A stretch of 44,295 nucleotides of DNA. Origin: Methylobacter sp. BlB1 (GTDB lineage Bacteria > Pseudomonadota > Gammaproteobacteria > Methylococcales > Methylomonadaceae). Below, piece by piece: positions 18,037-24,875 of this stretch; the stretch's first letter is position 1, and each line of letters begins with the position of its first letter. The notes under the pieces were generated by a model, which was not told the origin of the DNA, did not search any database, and worked only from the letters and a program-made list of their open reading frames with translations. A program made the position numbers and the translations under genes. The stretch spans positions 1 to 44,295 of the forward strand of contig NZ_JADMKV010000036.1 in the NCBI RefSeq assembly GCF_015476545.1, given 5' to 3'.

Positions 18037-18656
18037 GGAGAATGCTTAGGGCGCAGCTGTTCTATACGGCGCCAGAACAGGTATTGATCCAGGCTGCTGG
18101 CCAGCATGGCGTTAACGATCAATAAAGTGACAAATGCATACAGGCCGAAGCCGAATCTGAGCTCAGCCATCGATGCCAGCTTGACGCAGGCAACAATAAT
18201 GCCCAGCGTGTAAACCTCCAGCATGGCCCATTCTTCAATGTGTTGCAGCCATCGCATCCAGCGCGGCAGAAGCTGGTTCGGTTTCTGGAAATAAAGATGG
18301 CCGCTCACCAGCAGAGACAGCACAATATTAACCAAAGGGAACAGTATGCTGGATAAGAACACCAGTATGGCGACAGCCCACATGTCTTCCTGGTATAGCG
18401 TTGCCACGCCGGACCATAACGTACCGTCTCGCGTGTTGCCCAGCACTTTTATGCCGACCAGCGGCAATAGATTGGCCGGAAAAATCAGTATCAGTCCGGC
18501 GATCGACAGTGCGAAGGTGCGCTCGATGCTTTGTTTGCGCGGGCGCTGGAGCAAGTAACCGCAACGGGGGCATTGCGCTTTGTCGCCCATGGCTGGCTGG
18601 GCCGGATTCAATAACAAATCGCATTCGGCGCAGGCATCAAGTTCAATTCTACTCAT
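18033..18656 (-). CDS. pqiA: paraquat-inducible protein A, N-terminal-half type
   Basis: A 207-residue inner-membrane PqiA half with a zinc ribbon (CAECDLLL, CPRCGYLL) and about four membrane segments (NLLPLVGIKVLG is a family signature). It is the first gene of a four-gene minus-strand operon, pqiA-pqiA-pqiB-pqiC, in which every junction overlaps or is within two bases. About 275 bases lie between its start and the divergent DUF1269 gene; the promoter should be there, but I see no clear -35/-10 pair. Confidence 0.9.
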   Translation of the reverse strand: MSRIELDACAECDLLLNPAQPAMGDKAQCPRCGYLLQRPRKQSIERTFALSIAGLILIFPANLLPLVGIKVLGNTRDGTLWSGVATLYQEDMWAVAILVFLSSILFPLVNIVLSLLVSGHLYFQKPNQLLPRWMRWLQHIEEWAMLEVYTLGIIVACVKLASMAELRFGFGLYAFVTLLIVNAMLASSLDQYLFWRRIEQLRPKHSP

Positions 18657-18931
18657 GGTCCAACTGTTTTAAGCGGGTAAATTGGCGATCAAGCTGAGAC
18701 ATTAACTGCTAAGTATAACATGAACCTACAAGCAGCTTGAGTGACACATTGCCGTATTTTGCATTTTCGGCGGGAGAATTTTCCAGTGAATGCATACAGA
18801 TAGCTTAAGTAGTCGCACTAATTGATAAAAATCGTCTTTTCATCATAATAAAATAACGGATTTTAGTTCCAGTTCTATTGTCGTTAAAGCAGAAATCCGG
18901 ATTGTTTAATCTGACTTGAGTTGGAAACATC

Positions 18932-19435
18932 ATGAGAACAATATACTTTTTAGTTCCTGATATTGAAACGACCCATAAAATTGTCGACGAACTGCGTGCT
19001 GAAGGTATAGAAGAACGGCATATCCATGTACTCGCCAAACGGGATACGCCGCTAGAGGATATGCCTGAAGCCTCCCTATTGCAGAAAACGGATTTTATTC
19101 CGGCTTTGGAACGAGGCGCTCTCTTGGGCGGCACCGGTGGATTATTAGCCGGTCTGGCGGGTTTGGCTTTCTCCGGATTTGTGATCGCCGGAGGCGCCAT
19201 ACTGGGCGCCATCATGGCTGGCGCAACCATTGGTTCGCTGGGAGGCGGCCTGATGGGGATGAATGTCGGAAATACCAAGCTGAAACAGTTTGAAGATGCC
19301 ATTGAAAAGGGTGAATTGCTCGTTCTAATCGATATCCCCCGCGAACGGATAGAGGATATTAAGCAAAAAGTTCTCAAGCATCATCCGACTGCCGAATTTG
19401 AGGGTATAGAACCGATCCTGCCTAGCGGATATTAA
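18932..19435 (+). CDS. DUF1269-type membrane protein
   Basis: A 167-residue protein with an N-terminal alpha/beta stretch (MRTIYFLVPDIETTHKIVDEL), a central Gly/Ala-rich hydrophobic segment (about 68-110) and a C-terminal alpha/beta part (LLVLIDIPRERIEDIKQKV). This matches the DUF1269 general-stress-like membrane proteins, whose function is unknown. The stop lies in the second copy of a 73-bp tandem duplication; the copy's original 3' end (GGMESILL-like, stop at about 19503) is now untranslated. See the repeat entry. Confidence 0.78.
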   Translation: MRTIYFLVPDIETTHKIVDELRAEGIEERHIHVLAKRDTPLEDMPEASLLQKTDFIPALERGALLGGTGGLLAGLAGLAFSGFVIAGGAILGAIMAGATIGSLGGGLMGMNVGNTKLKQFEDAIEKGELLVLIDIPRERIEDIKQKVLKHHPTAEFEGIEPILPSGY

Positions 19436-19499
19436 GCAAAAAATTCTCAAGCATCATCCCACTGTCGAATTCGAGGGTATGGAATCGATTCTGCTTGGC
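19354..19499 (+). repeat. 73-bp tandem duplication of a gene 3' end
   Basis: 19354-19426 and 19427-19499 are tandem copies differing at about 9 of 73 positions, mostly transitions. The period is not a multiple of three, so the second copy is read out of frame and supplies an immediate TAA to the DUF1269 gene. Confidence 0.92.
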
Positions 19500-19558
19500 G
19501 GATAAAGATGACTCCCATCCCGCACAGCAGAATGGGGGCCAAGTCCATCAATCCAAAA

Positions 19559-20110
19559 TTACCACTGAGACTCGCCAGTTTCAGGATCGTACATCTCGTG
19601 AACAATTTTATTGCGGTTGGCAATTAATTCCTCAATGCTGGGCGAATTGCTCATGGCGCGCGAAATAGCCAACTTCATGGCTTCATAGTTGGTGCGGTAT
19701 AAATCCTTGCGATCCACATCCGGGTCCGCCGCGCATTCAGGGGCGATCCAGAGCATCGCGATAATGCACAAATCATTGGCTTTATCAGCCGGAATAACGC
19801 CTTCAATCACGCTGTCCAGCACTGCGTCAGCCACGGCGGACTGCACAGGGCCGCCGAACAGATTTACATAAGCGCTGGATTTGATAGTGACTTTAGGCAC
19901 CATGATAGTGGCAGGGCGCACCTGCTGATTGCAGGCGCGAATGGCGAACATGCGCGTATGGCCTTCGGTCTGTCCCATCAGATTGGCAAACGCCTGGCCT
20001 GCCGGCCCTTTAACATCGCCAATCAGGATCTCAGGCATCGCGTCCGTGCCTTGACCTTCGCTGGAAAATACCGTTGCTTCACCGGTTCTGAACCAAATTG
20101 TATCTGACAT
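19559..20110 (-). CDS. divergent formaldehyde-activating enzyme (Fae) paralogue
   Basis: A 183-residue Fae-family protein. Canonical Fae condenses formaldehyde with tetrahydromethanopterin. GEATV, GPAGQAFANL, PKVTIKSS, FGGPVQSAVADAVLDSV and NYEAMKLAISRAM align along the whole family. The ATG at 20110 gives MSDTIWFRTGEATV; a longer ORF adds an unrelated hydrophobic stretch. The catalytic histidine of canonical Fae (His17, in AHIDLIIG) aligns with Met25 here (AMPEILIG); the neighbouring acid is Glu27, and Lys73 and Gln90 are kept. The protein may bind a pterin without normal catalysis, or act on something else. No other C1 genes are adjacent. Confidence 0.85.
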   Translation of the reverse strand: MSDTIWFRTGEATVFSSEGQGTDAMPEILIGDVKGPAGQAFANLMGQTEGHTRMFAIRACNQQVRPATIMVPKVTIKSSAYVNLFGGPVQSAVADAVLDSVIEGVIPADKANDLCIIAMLWIAPECAADPDVDRKDLYRTNYEAMKLAISRAMSNSPSIEELIANRNKIVHEMYDPETGESQW

Positions 20111-20287
20111 TGAAACCCCCAAAATTAAAAGTATAAGAAACGGGCATTCTATGACGGATAAAGAGAAGCCGGCAATAATGAAAATTAGATGAAGATGATT
20201 CAGCGTGCAGTAAGGATGGTTATAATAAGCTGAGACCAATCAGCAATCTATTTGACTGTTTCCAGAAATCCCACTTTTTTAATCATT

Positions 20288-22135
20288 ATGTTATTAAAAT
20301 TTTTACCCGTTATTTCCACGACGGTGTTTTATGCGCTGTATTATCTGATCAGCGTCTTTAAATTCGACGTAGAGTTCCACTTTAAAGCCATACCTTACGA
20401 TTATCTGCTGCAAGTCATTATCGGTTACATCCTCTTCGCTTTTTCAAGACGCCTATGGATCTTCCTGGTGATCCAGGCCCTGGTGATGGGCATACTCTAT
20501 GTCGGCAATGCTATAAAGATATCTTTTTTCGGCGGCCCGATCATGCCGGACGATATACATGCGTTACGCTCCCTGTTGCTGATCCTCGAAGGCTGGCGGT
20601 TCTTTGCCGCGGCGGTGCCATTGGCCGCCATCGCTGGGTTGCTGTTGTACAACTTTACCATGCGGCATTGGACCTCTTATGTCGCCAGTTTCGTTGTATT
20701 TCTGTTCGGCATCACCATGACCTATGAGCCCAAGTTGATTGTCGATCCTCTCGATAAATTCTTTGGCAATTCAGTATGGGATCAGCGTTCCAATTATGTC
20801 TGGCACGGCGCGACGGTTTATACCATTCAGGAGAGCGCGCGCCGTATTGTCGAGGCCGATGTGGTGCCTGATCTGGACAGGGCTCAGGAAGCGGCTGAAA
20901 AACTGCGGATGGCTGCGCCGAAAAAAGTCGCCGATGCTCAGTCGTTTACGCCGCGCAATGTACATCTCGTCCTGCTGGAGTCTTTCTGGGACCCGAATGA
21001 ACTGAAGAAAGCGAAATACAAGCAGAATCCGCTGTCGCCGGAATTTCGCAAGCTTTGGAAAAGCGCGGGCTATTCACATGCGCTATCGCCGGTATTCGGC
21101 GGCTTTACCGCCAATTCGGAATTTGAAGTCCTGTGCGGGTTTCCGGTTGTTAAGGATAACGTCAAATTCGAGCGCCAGTTGCTGAACGATGTGCCTTGTC
21201 TGCCGCATATTCTTGCCGAAAACGGTTACAAGACAATAGCATCCCATCCTAATGTGCCCGTCTTCTGGAATCGTGTAAATGCTTATCGGCGCATCGGTTT
21301 CCAGACTTACTATTCGATACAGGATTTCGTGCTGGATGACATGAACCGCGAATTTCTGTCCGACGTTTCGCTGTACCGCCAGGTTATGGAGAAAATCCAG
21401 CCGTCTCTGGATGCGAAGCAACCGATTCTGGATTATATCGTGACCTATTTCGGGCACTGGAATTATCCTTTAAGCGAAAACAGGCCCGATAAAGTGTCAT
21501 CGCCTTCTCCTGTAGAGGAAGTATCGAGTTATGGTAATACAGTCTATTACAAGTCCAGGGAAATGATGGGTTTTATTGACGAAATGCGCAAACGCGATCC
21601 GGACGGCATTATTGTATTGTTTGGCGATCACTTGCCTTTTCTGGGCGAGAATTTTGCCGGCTATGTCGATTCAGGCGTGCTGGCATCCAACCGCAGCGAC
21701 TTTACGCCCGATATGTTCAGGTTTTATGTCAGCACGCCGATGCTGATCATCGACGGCAAACGCGGGCCGGTTAAATTCGGCAGCATGCCGCTTTATCAGG
21801 TGCCCAAGTTCGTACTGAACCTGCTGAATTTCAACGAGCCGACCATCATGGATTATACCGACTCCATGCCGGATATGCGGGTGCGGCCATTGCCTGGCCT
21901 GCATTTCAACCTTGCACACGACGGGAAAGTGGATCTCTGCAAGGAGCCGCCTTATTCGGCTGGCTGCCAGGCTTCCGCCGATTGGCTGCGTGACGTGCTG
22001 GTGGTCGGTAATGATTTGTTCATAGGCCGCCAATTTACCCGCCCCAAGCATCCTGCCATTGAGGAGGATATTTCTGAGCCTGTAACAGCCGATGTTACGG
22101 CCAAGCAGGAAGAAGAGACCAAGAAAACGAAATAA
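20288..22135 (+). CDS. LtaS-like membrane sulfatase-fold phosphotransferase
   Basis: A 615-residue inner-membrane enzyme of the LTA synthase/MdoB alkaline-phosphatase superfamily. About five N-terminal membrane helices are followed by a periplasmic domain with LVLLESFWDP (metal-binding Glu), FTANSEFEVLCGFP carrying the nucleophile Thr274, and LFGDHLPFLG. In Gram-negatives such enzymes transfer phosphoglycerol or phosphoethanolamine to glucans or lipopolysaccharide. I used the ATG at 20288; a TTG at 20252 is possible, and neither has a good ribosome-binding site. It diverges from the Fae paralogue across 177 bases. Confidence 0.85.
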   Translation: MLLKFLPVISTTVFYALYYLISVFKFDVEFHFKAIPYDYLLQVIIGYILFAFSRRLWIFLVIQALVMGILYVGNAIKISFFGGPIMPDDIHALRSLLLILEGWRFFAAAVPLAAIAGLLLYNFTMRHWTSYVASFVVFLFGITMTYEPKLIVDPLDKFFGNSVWDQRSNYVWHGATVYTIQESARRIVEADVVPDLDRAQEAAEKLRMAAPKKVADAQSFTPRNVHLVLLESFWDPNELKKAKYKQNPLSPEFRKLWKSAGYSHALSPVFGGFTANSEFEVLCGFPVVKDNVKFERQLLNDVPCLPHILAENGYKTIASHPNVPVFWNRVNAYRRIGFQTYYSIQDFVLDDMNREFLSDVSLYRQVMEKIQPSLDAKQPILDYIVTYFGHWNYPLSENRPDKVSSPSPVEEVSSYGNTVYYKSREMMGFIDEMRKRDPDGIIVLFGDHLPFLGENFAGYVDSGVLASNRSDFTPDMFRFYVSTPMLIIDGKRGPVKFGSMPLYQVPKFVLNLLNFNEPTIMDYTDSMPDMRVRPLPGLHFNLAHDGKVDLCKEPPYSAGCQASADWLRDVLVVGNDLFIGRQFTRPKHPAIEEDISEPVTADVTAKQEEETKKTK

Positions 22136-22193
22136 AGCTACAAGCGTAGTAGGGCGGCTCGATGGCCGTCCATTGATTTTTCGGAGAAAACGC

Positions 22194-23312
22194 ATGAAAA
22201 AATATTTTCCAATAACGATGCTCAGCCTCTCCGCGCTTTTTTCAAACAGCGGCTGGGCGAATCAAATCACCGTTCCGCTGCAGATTGATTACAGCATGAT
22301 TGAGAAAGCGCTGGTTACACAGCTCTACAAAGGTGCTGGCCACAGCGCCCAGCTCTGGAACGACAAGCAGGGATGCAGTTATTTAAAGTTTTCCAATCCA
22401 CAGGTCAGCGGACAAAACGGTCAGGTCCGGCTATTAAATGAAGTCCAGGCCCGGTTCGGGACCGGGTTTGGCGGTCAATGCGTACCCATGCTGGACTGGG
22501 CGGGGGTATTGGAGACTTTTCAGCAGCCGACCCTGAATGCCGAGCAGTCTGTCGTGACCTTTCCTGTGACTCGCGCCAACGCTTACGATAGTCAAGGCCG
22601 TCAATTGACTATCGATAAATTGCAGGATCTGATCACCCGCGTCGTCGAACCCAGACTTGCTGCCGTGAAAGTGGATCTGAATGAATCCCGTGTCGATATT
22701 CAGCAAACCTTGGCCAAGTTTTTGCCAAGAGAGAACGCCGCGCAATTTCAGGAGATAGTGAATACGCTGAGATTCAACAACGTTCAGGCGCAAGATAACG
22801 GCATTAACGTTAATCTCGCCTTCGATGCGCCGGCTCAAATGGCCGCGTCCAAGCAAGGTCCGGCTCCGGCCTTCAGCGAAGCGGAGCAACAGCAATGGGC
22901 GGCCACCTGGCAGCAATGGGATGAGTTTTTGTCATCAGCCATTAAAAAGGCGTCCGATGACACCCAGTCGCAGGAGGTGCGCGAAACCTTGATGCAAATT
23001 CTGCTGGATTCGCGAGCCGCCTTCCAGGCCGGCTTGAAAGGGCAGAGCGCGAACGGCGCCGATCCTGTCCGCGTATTCTTTACCGACACTTGGGAGCGTC
23101 TGGCGCCTGTCCTGAAAACCGTCGCCAAGGAAGTGCCCGGTATACAAGGCATGCAATATCTGACATTCATAGCCGCGACCGACGTCATGTATGAGCTTGA
23201 GAATCTCGGCGCGCCTTTCGGCCTGGAGATTTCCTCGGAAGGTTTGCGCAGACTGGCGCGCATGCTGATCGCCGGCAGGCAGGAGCACATGGAGTCAAGG
23301 CCGGGAATATAA
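22194..23312 (+). CDS. exported protein of unknown function
   Basis: A 372-residue protein with a signal peptide (MKKYFPITMLSLSALFSNSG, cleavage near GWA-NQ). CGGAG lies 9 bases before the ATG at 22194; the ORF's earlier start overlaps the LtaS-like gene. The N-terminal part is beta-rich (ITVPLQIDYSMIEKALVTQL), with a cysteine pair (GCSYLKF, GQCVPML). The rest is helical with many Gln and Trp residues (EAEQQQWAATWQQWDEFL). I cannot name a family; the repeated inner-leaflet style beta region recalls lipid-binding periplasmic domains, but only loosely. It probably forms a unit with the upstream gene. Confidence 0.72.
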   Translation: MKKYFPITMLSLSALFSNSGWANQITVPLQIDYSMIEKALVTQLYKGAGHSAQLWNDKQGCSYLKFSNPQVSGQNGQVRLLNEVQARFGTGFGGQCVPMLDWAGVLETFQQPTLNAEQSVVTFPVTRANAYDSQGRQLTIDKLQDLITRVVEPRLAAVKVDLNESRVDIQQTLAKFLPRENAAQFQEIVNTLRFNNVQAQDNGINVNLAFDAPAQMAASKQGPAPAFSEAEQQQWAATWQQWDEFLSSAIKKASDDTQSQEVRETLMQILLDSRAAFQAGLKGQSANGADPVRVFFTDTWERLAPVLKTVAKEVPGIQGMQYLTFIAATDVMYELENLGAPFGLEISSEGLRRLARMLIAGRQEHMESRPGI

Positions 23313-23336
23313 TCTTAATGGGCCAGGCAGCAAAAT

Positions 23337-24074
23337 ATGAATACGCATGGACAAAGGCATCGAAGCGCGCACCTCGGCGATAAAGAGTTATTCAACGATG
23401 AGAATTTGCTGCACTTGCGCAAGGCCGCCTATGACCTTGACTGGCTACTCAATCGCGGCTATGCTCGGCATTCCGCCATCAAGCTGGTAGGCGACCATTA
23501 CCAGTTGCCTAAACGCCAACGCCTGGCTATTTCCAGAGCAGCCTGCTCGGATGAAAGCAGGGCGATGAGAGCAGCGAAATGCCTGCCGATTGAGGCCATC
23601 AAAGAGCGGCAACTGGTTATCGATGGGCTCAATCTGGTCATTACAATCGAAACAATCATGGCCGGCGGCGTAGCGCTGCGCTGCCGGGATGGCTGCATCC
23701 GCGATATAGCCAGCATCCACGGCACTTACCGGCAGGTCCATGAAACCGGCAATGTCATAGTGCTTATCGGTCAGGCGCTTGAGATTTTCGGGCCGGAAAA
23801 CATCCTATGGGTTTTCGACAGACCTGTTTCCAATAGCGGCCGCTTGGCGGTCATGGTGCGCGAAATCGCTGAAGCTCAGGGCCAGAACTGGCAGGCTGCT
23901 TTAATGGACAATCCTGATCAATTCATCATCCGTTCCGGTCAAATTGCAATTACCTCCGATTCAGCTGTTTTGGACGAAGTCAGTCAATGGGTAAATCTAA
24001 CTGATTACATCGTGGCGAATTTTTTTCCTGGAGCTTGGATTATTGACTTTTCCAATACCGATTGCCCGGTCTGA
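23337..24074 (+). CDS. DUF434-family protein
   Basis: A 245-residue soluble protein. The N-terminal part (LLHLRKAAYDLDWLLNRGY, then QLPKRQRLAISRAACS) matches the DUF434 domain, and the second half (VIDGLNLVITIETIMAGGV, GRDGC-like CRDGCIRDIASIHGTYR, VFDRPVSNSGRLA) is the companion DUF5616-like region. Asp residues in VIDGLN, VFDRPV and TSDSAVLDE are spaced as in PIN/NYN-like metal-binding nucleases, which is a guess from the pattern only. No biochemical role is known to me. It starts 24 bases after the preceding gene's stop. Confidence 0.78.
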   Translation: MNTHGQRHRSAHLGDKELFNDENLLHLRKAAYDLDWLLNRGYARHSAIKLVGDHYQLPKRQRLAISRAACSDESRAMRAAKCLPIEAIKERQLVIDGLNLVITIETIMAGGVALRCRDGCIRDIASIHGTYRQVHETGNVIVLIGQALEIFGPENILWVFDRPVSNSGRLAVMVREIAEAQGQNWQAALMDNPDQFIIRSGQIAITSDSAVLDEVSQWVNLTDYIVANFFPGAWIIDFSNTDCPV

Positions 24075-24129
24075 TAATTGATGTTACGCATCAGCCGAAT
24101 TGCGATGGGTTTAACAAAATTGGAGCAAC

Positions 24130-24245
24130 TGTAGGATCGAATTCACTTGTGCCTTTTAGAGTGTATTCGACCCGGGACAAACGCCCGTGTACCGGTTTCT
24201 GTAGTGCGAATACCCGCAAGGGGCACAAGTAAATTTGCACCTACA
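24130..24245. repeat. nested palindromic element, MITE/REP-like
   Basis: Terminal arms 24130-24153 and 24222-24245 are inverted repeats matching at about 20 of 24 positions (tgtagg...acttgtgcc against ggcacaagt...cctaca). An inner perfect pair, gtattcg (24163-24169) and cgaatac (24207-24213), is nested between them. The whole 116 bp could fold into one long cruciform. No ORF is inside. It looks like a non-autonomous dispersed element. Confidence 0.6.
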
Positions 24246-24330
24246 TGCGTGCATCACTATTCAGGCAACGATGTGCTGCGAGTTGAATGAAAAGCGCGGC
24301 AGGCAGGATAAAAACGGTCTATGCGCAACA

Positions 24331-24615
24331 TCAGCTGATAATCTCATCAAGCAACTCTCCATGTTGCGCCTGCTTTTCACGAACTTTATGGAACACCTGC
24401 TGTTCAGGTCTTGCATAGTTCAGCTTGCGTAAATACATTTCCCAATCCCTATATTTGTTTTTTTGCCGGGCGGAAGTCTCCCTATTTATTTCCGCAAAAC
24501 CAGTGCATCCAAAAGATATCTCGTTCGGATTACATCCTTGCTCATACCCTAGCTCATAAATACAGGATTTCCTTACATTGAAATACAGTGTTGACTGTAG
24601 TGTATAGGATTGACA
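24331..24615 (-). pseudogene. possible gene remnant, 94 open codons without a proper start
   Basis: The minus strand is open from 24615 to a TGA at 24331-24333. The translation looks protein-like: GYEQGCNPNEISFGC, then RQKNKYRDWEMYLRKL, then VFHKVREKQAQHGELLDEII. The only ATG (24438) would give 35 residues, preceded by a weak GGG site; no other standard start lies upstream in frame. I do not recognise it. It is either the 3' end of a decayed gene or a chance frame; the composition favours decay. Confidence 0.35.
24584..24599. promoter_or_regulatory. operator-like dyad over a TTGACT box
   Basis: tacagt-gttg-actgta is a perfect 6-bp dyad that includes TTGACT (24591-24596), a possible -35 element. 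It lies upstream of the peroxidase island. No convincing -10 at 17 bases was found, so the promoter is tentative. Confidence 0.35.
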
Positions 24616-24648
24616 CTAAATATAACCTACTGCCGTAGTCAAGAATAG

Positions 24649-24678
24649 AACATCCTTCAGCTAAAGCAGAAGGATGTT
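24649..24678 (+). promoter_or_regulatory. leader hairpin before the peroxidase island
   Basis: A perfect 10-bp stem (aacatccttc / gaaggatgtt) with a 10-base loop lies 38 bases before the small ORF at 24717. With no T run it is more likely a leader or mRNA-stability structure than an intrinsic terminator. Confidence 0.45.
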
Positions 24679-24716
24679 TGAACCTGAAAATAATCTTGAG
24701 TAAGGAGTATGTAGTT

Positions 24717-24875
24717 ATGACATCTGTATTTAGCGTAATTGTGATGCTGTTGCCAGGCGGCTTCTGGCCAGCGAGAACATATGCGGCCCCCCTTCGAAGG
24801 CCTGGCCTGACGCCAAAGGGTTCCTCCAGATGGCAAGTCCATCCATCAATATGGGGAATGAAAAATGTTAATTAG
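24717..24875 (+). CDS. small exported or leader peptide overlapping the peroxidase start
   Basis: A 52-residue frame beginning MTSVFSVIVMLLPGG, with AAGGAG about 11 bases upstream. It reads as a short signal peptide (possible cleavage near TYAA) followed by a basic, Pro/Gly-rich tail (RRPGLTPKGSSRW). Its TAG overlaps the first codons of the peroxidase gene by 11 bases, so ribosomes could re-initiate there. It may be a real small exported protein, a coupling leader, or a decayed N terminus of the peroxidase. Confidence 0.4.
   Translation: MTSVFSVIVMLLPGGFWPARTYAAPLRRPGLTPKGSSRWQVHPSIWGMKNVN

Noticed and set aside
24235-24432. 65-codon plus-strand ORF in the long intergenic gap
   Set aside because: Low-complexity translation without a ribosome site; it overlaps the palindromic element and the more protein-like minus-strand frame.
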